From the NCBI RefSeq assembly GCF_013761175.1, contig NZ_JACDUR010000006.1, positions 742,427-806,426 of the forward strand: DNA of 64,000 nucleotides. Direction: 5' to 3'. Numbering within the stretch: position 1 is the stretch's first letter; every line of letters begins with the position of its first letter. The translations under genes were made by a program, and so were the position numbers. Below, in pieces: positions 1 through 8,016 of the stretch. The notes beneath the pieces were generated by a model. The model worked only from the letters and a program-made list of their open reading frames with translations, was not told where the DNA came from and did not search any database. Origin of the DNA: Nonomuraea soli. Lineage in GTDB: Bacteria; Actinomycetota; Actinomycetes; Streptosporangiales; Streptosporangiaceae.

Positions 1-252
1 GCCGTGCTCGCTCCGGCCGTGCTCGCTCCGGCCGTGCTGGCCACCTTCGCCGCGCTTCAGCCCGCCTGCGACGAGGAGCACCTTCCGCTGACCGTGCCCG
101 AGATCCGCCGCCTGCTGGCCGTCCTCATCCCGACCCGGTGCCGCACCACCCGGCAGGTGCTGCACTGGTCACAAGGACGCCGCCGCCAATACCGGCGCAG
201 ATCCCAACCACGATGGCGCGACGCCATTGGAGCACGAAGTTATGTCGCATGA
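1..252 (+). mobile_element. IS701-type transposase, C-terminal end (partial)
   Basis: The frame is open from the first base and stops with TGA at 250-252. The translated tail contains LPLTVPEIRRLLAVLI followed by HWSQGRRRQYRRR, which resembles the C-terminus of IS701-family DDE transposases of actinomycetes. The catalytic core would lie left of the window, so I cannot say whether the gene is intact. The first 40 bases hold a 15-bp unit (GCCGTGCTCGCTCCG) twice plus ten bases of a third copy, giving an APAVL repeat in the protein. No terminal inverted repeat is recognisable downstream. Confidence 0.5.
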
Positions 253-632
253 TCTCCGTGATCCTCGCCTGCAACGACCCCTACCGTGCTGCCGAGTCCT
301 TCAAGCGGGCGGGCTGGGAGCTGGTGTTCGCCACGCCGCCAGACTCCGATGACCGCCTTGCCTGCGTGAGCCTCGGTGATGCCCAAGTCATGCTGGGCGT
401 CGACGACGAACGATTCCTTCCAGCGGCCGCTCGCGACCACCGCGGCGCAGGTGTCGAGGTCTACATTCGGCTCGATGACGGCGTGGAGAAGGTCCACGAG
501 CAGCACCAGGCAGCCGGAGTGGTGACTCAAGAACTACGCCACGCGCCATGGGGTGAGTGGGCGTTCAACGCCATGATCGAGGGCTACCGATTTCTCATCG
601 CCCAGGAGGGCGCATCCGGCCAGCAGTCATGA
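249..632 (+). CDS. VOC-family (glyoxalase/bleomycin-resistance-like) protein
   Basis: This 127-residue protein starts MISVILACNDPYRAAESF and has the beta-alpha-beta-beta-beta pattern of a single vicinal-oxygen-chelate module. The C-terminal half, with APWGEWAFNAMIEGYRFLIAQE, fits the second half of the fold. The ATG at 249 is chosen because homology-like sequence begins there; the longer frame upstream is arginine- and proline-rich and looks non-coding. No strong ribosome binding site is present. The start overlaps the transposase stop by four bases, probably by accident. The substrate is unknown; such proteins include antibiotic-binding proteins, lyases and dioxygenases. Confidence 0.65.
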   Translation: MISVILACNDPYRAAESFKRAGWELVFATPPDSDDRLACVSLGDAQVMLGVDDERFLPAAARDHRGAGVEVYIRLDDGVEKVHEQHQAAGVVTQELRHAPWGEWAFNAMIEGYRFLIAQEGASGQQS

Positions 633-1143
633 TCTAAAAGTGTCACTGGAGTACTGAGCCGCATCGGCCTCAGTCGGCAGGCAGACCGTGTTCGAAGGCG
701 CCCAGGTCGACGACCCTGCGGTCCTGCAGGGCTGGATGGTGACAGCCGAGTCAGCAGAACTCGATGGCCGGGAAGCAAGCGATTCGTGAGTTCTAAGACA
801 TGCCTTGCCAGAGCGCTTGGAAGCCGCGTCGAAGGCTTCGCATGATGGTGCCCAACCAGCTGTGACCTGATCGTTTGTAATGGATGACGCAGAGCACGCT
901 CACCTGAAAGACGCAGGCTGCCAATCATCAAGACGATGTTGCTAACGACCAGGCTCAATCCAGCCAGCCCCCACCACAGGAGGGTCGATAAGAGGCTTCC
1001 TCGGCGGTCCTTTCGCATTTCCTGCGAACGAATGCGAGGCAGTACTCAGTTCCGTCGAGCTCTGCAGCGAATGGCGCGGCGGGAAGCGGTCACGCTCTCG
1101 ACAAAGGGTTGGCTACCGTTCGAGGCGGGTGACAATGCGGGGT
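633..1143. other. gene-free stretch, visibly lower GC
   Basis: No frame here has the codon bias of the neighbouring genes. A leftward frame at 584-1018 starts with a hydrophobic stretch (LSLVVSNIVLMIGSL) but then becomes arginine/proline-rich and runs into the VOC gene, so I do not call it. Lower GC next to a transposase tail suggests old inserted or decayed DNA. Confidence 0.4.
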
Positions 1144-1187
1144 CCGGGGCGGCAGCCCCGGCTGGGGTTTGGGGGCTCGGCCCCCAA
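1144..1187 (-). terminator. paired hairpins ending the leftward tRNA cluster
   Basis: Two perfect stems stand in line: CCGGGGC/GCCCCGG (1144-1161, loop ggca) and TTGGGGGC/GCCCCCAA (1169-1187, 3-nt loop). A third small stem, GGCGC/GCGCC, lies at 1209-1221. They sit directly downstream of the leftward tRNAs, so termination of that transcript is the simplest reading. They may also belong to a dispersed intergenic repeat family. Confidence 0.5.
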
Positions 1188-1260
1188 TGAGGGGAGCCTG
1201 ACTCGCCAGGCGCGAAGCGCCCGCTCCTAGGAAGCCCATGCTTGGAAAGGGGAGAAAAGA

Positions 1261-1335
1261 TGGTGGACGATACTGGGATTGAACCAGTGACCTCTTCCGT
1301 GTCAGGGAAGCGCTCTCCCGCTGAGCTAATCGTCC
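1261..1335 (-). tRNA. tRNA-Val(GAC)
   Basis: Read leftward, the acceptor GGACGAT pairs with ATCGTCC, the anticodon stem CTTCC/GGAAG encloses CTGACAC (anticodon GAC), and the T arm is ACTGG-TTCAATC-CCAGT. CCA is encoded at 1263-1261. It is the last gene of the leftward four-tRNA cluster. Confidence 0.95.
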
Positions 1336-1357
1336 AAAAGTCTCCGAAGAGACTCCG

Positions 1358-1429
1358 AGCGGAAGACGGGATTCGAACCCGCGACCCTCACCTTGGCAAG
1401 GTGATGCTCTACCCCTGAGCCACTTCCGC
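1358..1429 (-). tRNA. tRNA-Gly(GCC), second copy in the cluster
   Basis: The acceptor is GCGGAAG/CTTCCGC and the anticodon stem TCACC/GGTGA encloses TTGCCAA (anticodon GCC). CCA is not encoded. The sequence is identical to the copy at 1571-1642, and the Cys tRNA lies between the two. Confidence 0.95.
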
Positions 1430-1480
1430 ATGGCGCTTGCACTACTGTAGCGGATCGCGGAAGCCCGTGATCCGGCACCG

Positions 1481-1551
1481 AGGTGGAGACGGGATTTGAA
1501 CCCGTGTAGACGGCTTTGCAGGCCGCTGCCTCGCCTCTCGGCCACTCCACC
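1481..1551 (-). tRNA. tRNA-Cys(GCA)
   Basis: The acceptor is GGTGGAG/CTCCACC, and the anticodon loop CTGCAAA gives anticodon GCA. The gene is 71 nt and CCA is not encoded. It lies between the two identical Gly tRNAs, in the Gly-Cys-Val order common in actinobacteria. Confidence 0.95.
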
Positions 1552-1570
1552 AGGAGTTACAACCACTCCG

Positions 1571-1642
1571 AGCGGAAGACGGGATTCGAACCCGCGACCC
1601 TCACCTTGGCAAGGTGATGCTCTACCCCTGAGCCACTTCCGC
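1571..1642 (-). tRNA. tRNA-Gly(GCC), first copy in the cluster
   Basis: This copy is identical to 1358-1429 and is the first tRNA of the leftward cluster. The 106 bases between it and the amidase stop at 1749 must hold the promoter, or the cluster is read through from the amidase gene. I see no convincing -35/-10 pair. Confidence 0.95.
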
Positions 1643-1748
1643 GTGTGGCCTGCGGTTGGCTGGCCACGTGAAAACCTTATCGTCTCTGGGGAGTGCGTGT
1701 GCGCATCGAGCGCCGCAAGCGCGGAAAGCCGTCCTAAATGTCCGTATT

Positions 1749-3731
1749 TTAGTCGATCACTCTCACATCTCTGGCCTTCACGAACATCACGCGGTGACCG
1801 AGCTGGATCTGGTGGTAGCGGAGCTTCCCCCGGACGAGCACGTGGCGGCGCGGGTCGAAGGAGTTGGCCGCGTAGTACGACCCGGCGAGGGTCTGGCCCA
1901 GGCTGTAGCTCTGGCCGGAGCTCAGGGTGTACGGCAGGCGCAGGTGCTTCTGGTAGGACGCCTTGGCGCCGTAGGCCGACTTCTCCGGGTAGGCGCGGCC
2001 GAACACCGGGATCGAGTCGCGCAGCGGTGTGACCAGGGCCCCTGAGGCCGGGATGGCGGTGGGCCGGGAGGCGGGATTGTGGAACCAGGCCTTGCGCCCC
2101 AGGTACCAGATGGCCGTCCAGTCGCCGCTTCGCTCCGCCACGGCGTAGCGCTGGCCGGTGGAGGCGCGGGCGCTGTGGTCGTAGACGCTGTAGGTGCCGG
2201 GGTTGCGCTTGCCGGGATCGCCCACCAGGGGAGCGTCGGCGCGCGGTGCGGTGCGCAGCCACACGGTCGACGAGCCCTGCGCCGGGCAGGCGGGCTTCTT
2301 GCGCGAGCAGCCGGTGAAGGTCTGGTGGTTGGTGTCGAAGTCCGGCCGGATGATCACCGAGGTTCCGGTGTGTGCGGTGAAGGGTGCGCGCATTAGGGCG
2401 AAGTAGCGTGCCCAGTCCCAGAAGGGCCCGGGGTCCTCGTGCATGCCGCGCAGGGTCTTGGCGTTGGTGCCCGGCACGTTGTCGTGGCCGATGATGTGGG
2501 CGCGGTCGAGCGGCACGTCGTACTTGGCCGCCAGCCACCGCACCAGCCGCGCCGAGGAGCGGTACATCGCCTCGGTGTACCAGGTGCCTCCCTTGGCCAG
2601 GAAACCCTCGTGCTCGATGCCGATGGCGCGGCTGTTGATGTCCCAGTTGCCCGCGTGCCAGGCGATGTCGGAGGTCGGCACGTGCTGGGCGACATGTCCG
2701 TCGTGGGAGCGGATGGAGTAGTGCCAGCTGACGTACTTGGGGTCACGCACCATCGTCGGGATGCCCCGGTAGGAGCCCTCGGTGTCGTGCACCACGATGT
2801 AGTCGACCCGCCGTGCCGTACCGCGCACCCGGTCGTGGTTGCCGTAGTCGTGCCGGCCCACCTTGGCATAGGCGGCGGGCATCCACTCGCAGGCGAGGGA
2901 GGCGGGGCACTCGGCCTGCCCCGCGGCTTGGCCCGAGCTCTGCCCTGAGGCCAGGCCGGACGCTCGGTCCGAGGTCTGGCCCGACGCTTGGCCCGATGCT
3001 TGGCCCGACGCTCGGTCCGAGGTCTGGCCGGACGCTTGGCCCGAGGCCTGACCAGCGGCCTGGCCCGACCCGCGGCCCGAGCCCTGCCCCAAGCCCTGGC
3101 CCCCAGCCTGGCCCCCGGCCTGGCCCGCGGTGGCGCGCTGGGGGTCGCGGGCGGGTGGGGGCGGCACCGAGTGCGAGGGCTCCAGCCGTACCCGGTGCCC
3201 GTCGTCGGTGACCCGCTCGGCGCCCGAGCGCACGACGGCGAAGACCTCGTCGGCGAACGCGCGCGACCCCCCGTACCGCGCGACCGCGTCGTACCAATCC
3301 GTGGGAACGTTCCAGGAACGCGCCCCCCGGTAGGAGGCCAGCACCGCGGCGCCGCCGCGGATGTTGGCCGCCGGGTCGTCGCGCAGGCGCGACACCGCGA
3401 GCCCGGTGAGCGCCGCGGCCTCGGCCAGGGTGGCGCCCGCCACCTGGGTGGGCGGGGCGGGCATGGGCCGGGAGGTGTCGCCGCGGCGGTCCTCCTCGTG
3501 GCCCTCGGGCGCGGCGCCGATCAGGTGCATGGGCCCGTAGCCGCCCGCCGTGCTGGGCAGTCCGGCGTTGCCGTCCCAGCGTGACTCCAGGTACGACAGC
3601 GCCATCAGCACGTTGCTGGGCACGCCGTACTCTCGCGCCGCCGACTCGAAGTCGCCCTGGCGTCCCCCCGGCTGGTGGCCGGGGAGGGCGATGGTGCCGG
3701 CGAGGACCAAGGGGACGATCCAAAGGGGCAT
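1749..3731 (-). CDS. secreted N-acetylmuramoyl-L-alanine amidase with N-terminal transglycosylase-like domain
   Basis: This 660-residue exported enzyme probably cuts the bond between muramic acid and the stem peptide of peptidoglycan. A signal peptide (MPLWIVPLVLAGTIALPG) leads into a lytic-transglycosylase-like domain at about 28-180, with YLESRWD carrying the likely catalytic Glu. A linker of repeated A-S/G-G-Q units follows at about 200-280. The zinc amidase_2 domain comes next, with VVHDTEG, GIEHEG and IIGHDNVPG supplying likely metal and catalytic residues. The C-terminal ~190 residues look like an SH3-type wall-binding region. The ATG at 3731 has GGAG five bases upstream, better than the in-frame GTG at 3737. 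The tRNA cluster lies downstream on the same strand. Confidence 0.85.
   Translation of the reverse strand: MPLWIVPLVLAGTIALPGHQPGGRQGDFESAAREYGVPSNVLMALSYLESRWDGNAGLPSTAGGYGPMHLIGAAPEGHEEDRRGDTSRPMPAPPTQVAGATLAEAAALTGLAVSRLRDDPAANIRGGAAVLASYRGARSWNVPTDWYDAVARYGGSRAFADEVFAVVRSGAERVTDDGHRVRLEPSHSVPPPPARDPQRATAGQAGGQAGGQGLGQGSGRGSGQAAGQASGQASGQTSDRASGQASGQASGQTSDRASGLASGQSSGQAAGQAECPASLACEWMPAAYAKVGRHDYGNHDRVRGTARRVDYIVVHDTEGSYRGIPTMVRDPKYVSWHYSIRSHDGHVAQHVPTSDIAWHAGNWDINSRAIGIEHEGFLAKGGTWYTEAMYRSSARLVRWLAAKYDVPLDRAHIIGHDNVPGTNAKTLRGMHEDPGPFWDWARYFALMRAPFTAHTGTSVIIRPDFDTNHQTFTGCSRKKPACPAQGSSTVWLRTAPRADAPLVGDPGKRNPGTYSVYDHSARASTGQRYAVAERSGDWTAIWYLGRKAWFHNPASRPTAIPASGALVTPLRDSIPVFGRAYPEKSAYGAKASYQKHLRLPYTLSSGQSYSLGQTLAGSYYAANSFDPRRHVLVRGKLRYHQIQLGHRVMFVKARDVRVID
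2911..3128. repeat. degenerate 12-bp coding repeat (A-S-G-Q linker)
   Basis: A 12-bp unit close to GCTTGGCCCGAC is repeated with variation and encodes ASGQ, AGQ and TSDR units in the amidase linker. Tandem copies such as GQASGQASGQTSDRASGQ suggest expansion and contraction by slippage. The linker would be flexible, hydrophilic and uncharged apart from the Asp/Arg variants, as expected between two wall-acting domains. Confidence 0.75.
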
Positions 3732-3924
3732 GGTCACTCCAGTGTGTCGGAAGTGCTACATAGAGTAATCATGCCCTGTTGAAGGTGGTTCACCCGGGTC
3801 GGGTGATGCGCATGAGGTCTGCGGGGCCGTCGGCGACTCGAATCGCCGCCAGGCGACGATCCAGGCGCGACTTGGGCCAATTCTTGCCCGATTTCGGGCA
3901 GGATGTTGGAGAAAGCGCGCGAGC

Positions 3925-4206
3925 GTGGGTACGGTCCAGGACGTGCATCCCTACGAGGACCTCATCGCCCACCTCACCAGGACCAGTCCGCTGGGCCCAG
4001 GAGAGGCGGCGCGCGTGGTCGCCGATGTGCTGGCGTACTTCTCCGAACCCGCCGAGGAGTTCGTCCGCCGCCGGCACCGTGAGCTGAAGGGCCGCGGCCT
4101 GACCAACGATGAGATCTTCCCCAGGATCGCCGCAGAACTGCCGGCGCGCCGCGTGTCGGCCCCGGAGCTGTCGCTCAGGCAGCTGCGCCGGATCGTCTAC
4201 GGATAG
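3925..4206 (+). CDS. small conserved-looking protein upstream of glmS
   Basis: The 93-residue soluble protein is mostly helical. It contains LGPGEAARVVADVLAYFSEPAEEFVRRRH cut by no stops and ends LRQLRRIVYG. Codon bias matches real genes and the stop lies 16 bases before glmS, so the two are probably cotranscribed. The start is uncertain: GTG at 3925 has a GGAG 13 bases upstream, and GTG at 3943 (MHPYEDLIAHL) is equally possible. I do not recognise the family; a link to aminosugar or wall synthesis is suggested only by position. Confidence 0.6.
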   Translation: MGTVQDVHPYEDLIAHLTRTSPLGPGEAARVVADVLAYFSEPAEEFVRRRHRELKGRGLTNDEIFPRIAAELPARRVSAPELSLRQLRRIVYG

Positions 4207-4222
4207 AGGGAGATTTCCAGGA

Positions 4223-6043
4223 ATGTGCGGAATCGTCGCCTACGTGGGACCGAAGGACGCCGCCCCCATCCTGCTGGAGGGCATGCAACGCCTGGAGTAC
4301 CGGGGCTATGACTCGGCCGGGATCGTGGTCTCCAACAAGGGCCTGAAGGTCCGCAAGGCCAAGGGCCGGGTCGCCGACCTGGCCAAGCTCGTGCCCGCCA
4401 GCTTCAAGGGCAAGACCGGCATCGGCCACACCCGCTGGGCCACGCACGGCGTGCCGAGCGACGTGAACGCGCACCCGCATCTCTCGTCCGACGAGCGCAT
4501 CGCCGTGGTGCACAACGGCATCATCGAGAACGCCACGGAGCTGCGCAACAAGCTCCAGGCCGACGGCGTCGTCTTCGTCTCCGAGACCGACACCGAGGTG
4601 CTGGCGCACCTCCTGGCCGCCACCGTCGACGAGACCTCCACCCTGGAGGAGGCGGTACGGCTGGCGCTCAAGCGGGTGGTCGGCACCTACGGCATCGCCG
4701 TCATCGACTCCCAGCGCCCCGGCGAGGTCGTGGTCGCCCGCAACGGCAGCCCGATCGTCCTGGGCATCGGCGAGAAGGAGATGTTCGCCGCCTCCGACGT
4801 GGCCGCCCTGGTCCGCTACACCCGCCAGGTGGTGCACCTGGAGGACGGCGAGCTGGCCGTGCTGAAGGCCGACGGCTTCCACACCTTCGCCTCCGAGGGC
4901 CTGGAGACCGCCAAGGAGCCGCTGACCGTCGACTGGGACGCCGGCCACTACGACACCGGCGGCTACGAGCACTACCTGCTCAAGGAGATCTCCGAGCAGC
5001 CCGAGACGGTCGCGCGCACCCTGAGCGGCCGCATCGACGAGCGTTTCCACGTCTCCCACCTGGGCGGGCTCAACATGGACCCGCGCGAGACCCGCTCCTT
5101 CCGCCGCGTGAAGATCATCGGCTGCGGCAGCGCCTACTACTCCGGCCAGATCGGCGCCCAGCTCATCGAGGAGCTGGCCCGCATCCCCGCCGACGCCGAA
5201 CCCGCCTCCGAGTTCCGCTACCGCAATCCCGTCGTCGACCCCGACACGCTCTACGTCGCGATCAGCCAGTCGGGCGAGACCTACGACACCCTGGCCGCCG
5301 TGCAGGAGCTCAAGCGCAAGGGCGGCCGGGTCATCGGCATCGTCAACGCGGTCGGCAGCGCCATCGCCCGGGAGGTCGACGGCGGCGTCTACCTGCACGC
5401 CGGCCCCGAGGTCTCCGTCGCCAGCACCAAGGCCTTCACCTCGACCGCGGTCGCCTTCGCGCTGATCGCGCTGCACTTCGGCCGGGTGCACGACCTGTCG
5501 CCCGCCGACGGCCGCCGCATCTGCGCGGGCCTGCGCAAGCTGCCCGAGCAGATCGAGGAGATCCTCAAGCAGGGCGACAGGTTCAAGGAGCTGGCGGAGA
5601 AGTACGCCCACCACCCGTCGATGATGTTCGTGGGCCGGGTGCGCGGCTACCCGGTGGCCCGCGAGGGTGCCCAGAAGCTCAAGGAGATCTCCTACATCCA
5701 CGCCGAGGCCTACCCGGCCAGCGAGCTCAAGCACGGGCCCCTCGCGCTGATCAACCCCGAGCTGCCGACCGTGGCGATCGTCCCCGACGACGAGCTGCTC
5801 GACAAGAATCTCACCACCCTGGGCGAGATCCGCGCCCGCGGCGGCAAGGTGCTCATGGTCGGTCACCGCGAGCCCGAGGCGGACCTGGCCGACGACGTGA
5901 TCGTGGTGCCCAAGAACGAGATCGAGCTCGACCCGATCCTGCTCACCATCCCGCTGCAGCTCCTGGCCTACCACGCGGCCGTGGCGCTGGAGCGGGACGT
6001 GGACAAGCCTCGCAACCTCGCCAAGAGCGTCACAGTGGAGTGA
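4223..6043 (+). CDS. glmS: glutamine--fructose-6-phosphate aminotransferase
   Basis: The 606-residue GlmS makes glucosamine-6-phosphate from fructose-6-phosphate and glutamine, the entry step to UDP-GlcNAc and peptidoglycan. The mature start MCGIVAYVG exposes the Cys nucleophile of the class II glutamine amidotransferase domain (about 2-215). Two SIS sugar-isomerase domains follow (about 285-420 and 455-595), with SQSGETYDT and ASTKAFTST as phosphosugar-binding loops. The ATG at 4223 is forced by the N-terminal Cys requirement; GAGGGAG lies upstream. Its end overlaps the convergent hydrolase gene by 14 bases. Confidence 0.97.
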   Translation: MCGIVAYVGPKDAAPILLEGMQRLEYRGYDSAGIVVSNKGLKVRKAKGRVADLAKLVPASFKGKTGIGHTRWATHGVPSDVNAHPHLSSDERIAVVHNGIIENATELRNKLQADGVVFVSETDTEVLAHLLAATVDETSTLEEAVRLALKRVVGTYGIAVIDSQRPGEVVVARNGSPIVLGIGEKEMFAASDVAALVRYTRQVVHLEDGELAVLKADGFHTFASEGLETAKEPLTVDWDAGHYDTGGYEHYLLKEISEQPETVARTLSGRIDERFHVSHLGGLNMDPRETRSFRRVKIIGCGSAYYSGQIGAQLIEELARIPADAEPASEFRYRNPVVDPDTLYVAISQSGETYDTLAAVQELKRKGGRVIGIVNAVGSAIAREVDGGVYLHAGPEVSVASTKAFTSTAVAFALIALHFGRVHDLSPADGRRICAGLRKLPEQIEEILKQGDRFKELAEKYAHHPSMMFVGRVRGYPVAREGAQKLKEISYIHAEAYPASELKHGPLALINPELPTVAIVPDDELLDKNLTTLGEIRARGGKVLMVGHREPEADLADDVIVVPKNEIELDPILLTIPLQLLAYHAAVALERDVDKPRNLAKSVTVE

Positions 6044-7391
6044 GCAGGCCCCAGTAGAGGGCCCACGGCAGGAACAGCGCTCCACCGGTGAGCAGGACGC
6101 CGAGCCGTACCCTCTCCGAGCCCCGTGCCCGCCGCCAGGCGGGCACGGTCAGCACGGCGGCCACGAGCGCCGCCACCGCCAGCAGCTGCAGCCCCAGCCA
6201 CAGCAGCGGGCGGCCGAACAGCAGCGGGCCCGGCGTGGCCAGCTCGGCCCCGGTGATCACCAGGTACATCAGGTAGGCCTGCGCGCCGAAGGCGGTCAGC
6301 GGGGCCAGCAGGGCGAGCACCCGTGCCGCCCTGCTGCCCCGGACGCTCCCGCCCCGCACGCGTCGCGCGAGCGCCCAGAGCGGGTATCCCGCGAGGATCA
6401 CCGCGAAGAGCGCGAGCGCCGCGAGCTGCGCCGCCGCCGACTCCCACCAGGCCATCGGGGGCACCGGCACGGTCAGCGACGTCTGGCGGGGGAGCGTGCC
6501 CACCTGCTCCCCGCCGGGCAGCCGTCCCGACGTGACCTCGCCCACCCAGCGGCCGACGCTCTCGGCGTACCCTGGCGCCAGCTCCGCCGAGCGGGTGACG
6601 CCTCCGTCGGGGGTGACGTGCGCCGCGTGCTCGGCCCCGGCGAAGATCCGCAGCGTGTAGTGGTCGTGGGAGAGCGCGCGTGCCATCAGTTCCGGCGTCT
6701 CCTGCGGCGGGGTGAGCAGGTCGCCGTCGCCCCAGATGCCCAGCACCGGCTGGCGCACGCGGCCGAGCACGCCCGTCGCGTCGTGGTAGGCCTCGGCGAA
6801 CATGCCGCCGTCGGCCAGCAGCCGGTAGAAGGAGGGCACGGCGTGGCCGGGCAGCGACCCGGAGACCCCGGCGCGGCGCAGCGAGTCGGCGATCGCCCAG
6901 CTCTGCTGGCGCAGCGGCTGCATCGCGTTGCCGCCCACGGTCACCACGAACGCCACCTGCGGCGAGCGCGACGCGGCCAGCGGGGCGACCCAGCCGCCCT
7001 CGCTGATGCCGAGAACACCCACCTTGCCGGGGTCGACGCCGGGCCGGGCGCGCAGGGCGCCCACCGCGCCGAGCGCGTCGGTGGCCAGCTCCTGGTAGCT
7101 GCGCCTGGTCAGCGAGTAGCCGGCCGATCGTTTGTCGTAGACCAGGACGGACAGGCCCTGCCGGGCGAAGGCCGTCGCCTCGGCCATGAGGGTCGTGCGC
7201 TTGTTGCCGCTGCCCGAGCCGTGGATCAGCACGATGCCGGGACGGCCCGGCCTGGCGTCGGCGGGGGAGACGACGGTGCCGTGCAGTGTGATCCCGTGGC
7301 CGGGGAAGCTGACCTCCGTCGTGGTCAGGTCCGCCGGTACGGCAGGCGGCGTCGTGCTCATGACGAGCGCTAAGAGGAGAGATTTCAGCAT
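6030..7391 (-). CDS. membrane-anchored alpha/beta hydrolase
   Basis: The 453-residue protein has an N-terminal signal-like segment (MLKSLLLALVMSTTPPAVPA) and an alpha/beta-hydrolase domain to about residue 310. LIHGSGSGNK fits the oxyanion loop, GISEGG carries the nucleophile Ser, GDGDLLTP the acid and AEHAAH the His. Four to five hydrophobic helices fill the C-terminal ~130 residues, which is unusual and would tether the enzyme to the membrane. The start at 7391 lacks a clear ribosome binding site. It diverges from the ArsR-like gene across a palindrome and is probably its target. The substrate is unknown, likely an ester or peptide. Confidence 0.8.
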   Translation of the reverse strand: MLKSLLLALVMSTTPPAVPADLTTTEVSFPGHGITLHGTVVSPADARPGRPGIVLIHGSGSGNKRTTLMAEATAFARQGLSVLVYDKRSAGYSLTRRSYQELATDALGAVGALRARPGVDPGKVGVLGISEGGWVAPLAASRSPQVAFVVTVGGNAMQPLRQQSWAIADSLRRAGVSGSLPGHAVPSFYRLLADGGMFAEAYHDATGVLGRVRQPVLGIWGDGDLLTPPQETPELMARALSHDHYTLRIFAGAEHAAHVTPDGGVTRSAELAPGYAESVGRWVGEVTSGRLPGGEQVGTLPRQTSLTVPVPPMAWWESAAAQLAALALFAVILAGYPLWALARRVRGGSVRGSRAARVLALLAPLTAFGAQAYLMYLVITGAELATPGPLLFGRPLLWLGLQLLAVAALVAAVLTVPAWRRARGSERVRLGVLLTGGALFLPWALYWGLLTPL

Positions 7392-7419
7392 GTCGCCGAC
7401 GCTACTCTGCCGAGAGTTC

Positions 7420-7441
7420 TCTGCAAACAATTGTCTGCAGA
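7420..7441. promoter_or_regulatory. 22-bp operator-like palindrome between hydrolase and ArsR genes
   Basis: CTGCA-aa-CAATTG-tc-TGCAG is symmetric at 18 of 20 positions, and the flanking T/A pair extends it to 22 bp. It lies 29 bases upstream of the hydrolase start and 33 bases before the regulator start, the right place for autoregulation and control of both genes by the ArsR-family protein. Confidence 0.65.
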
Positions 7442-7473
7442 AATCGTTCGGTGGAAGGAGTAAGGTCATCCCC

Positions 7474-8016
7474 ATGGAGGAGCCGTGGATGCTCGACGAC
7501 CCGGCCAGGCTGAAAGCCCTGGCCCATCCGATGCGCCAGCAGATGCTGCGCCACCTCGAGGTGCACGGCCCCGCCACCTCGACGACGCTCGGCGACCTGC
7601 TCGGCGCCAAGACCGGCACGACCAGCTACCACCTGCGCCAGCTGGAGAAGTACGGGTTCATCGAGGAGATCCCCGAACGCTCGGCGGGCCGTGAGCGCTG
7701 GTGGCGCAGGAGCGGACCCGGGGACATCCGCCTGCCCACACCCGACCAGCTCGCCCCGGAAGGCCGCGACGCGCTCATGGCGTTCCACCGCGTGGCGCTG
7801 GAGGAGGACCGGCGGCTGCTCGACAGCCTGCCGGCCGCCTACGCCGCCGACCCCGACCGGGTGCTGGCCTCGCGCGGGCTCGCCTGGCTGACCAAGGCCG
7901 AGGTGCGCGAGTTCTTCGACGACTACATGCGGCTGCTGCGCGCCTACCAGGAGCGCCGCACGGAGGGGTCCAGGCCGGTCCAGCTGCGCTTCTTCACCGT
8001 CCCGGCCGACGACTGA
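7474..8016 (+). CDS. ArsR-type winged-helix transcriptional regulator
   Basis: The 180-residue protein has an ArsR-like winged helix at residues 8-75 (LKALAHPMRQQMLRHL, then TTSYHLRQLEKYGFIEE as recognition helix and wing). The helical C-terminal half resembles regulators whose second domain mediates dimerisation. No metal-binding Cys cluster is present, so it probably does not sense metals. GGAAGGAG lies 13 bases before the ATG, rather far. The adjacent palindrome and the divergent hydrolase suggest local repression. Confidence 0.85.
   Translation: MEEPWMLDDPARLKALAHPMRQQMLRHLEVHGPATSTTLGDLLGAKTGTTSYHLRQLEKYGFIEEIPERSAGRERWWRRSGPGDIRLPTPDQLAPEGRDALMAFHRVALEEDRRLLDSLPAAYAADPDRVLASRGLAWLTKAEVREFFDDYMRLLRAYQERRTEGSRPVQLRFFTVPADD

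Noticed and set aside
584..1018. leftward frame with a hydrophobic N-terminus
   Set aside because: Only the first 35 residues look protein-like; the rest lacks codon bias and runs antisense into the VOC gene.
1090..2538. 482-residue leftward frame crossing the tRNA cluster
   Set aside because: It reads through four tRNAs and the amidase in the wrong frame.
4175..6085. 636-residue leftward frame opposite glmS
   Set aside because: It is antisense to glmS and shows only shadow composition.
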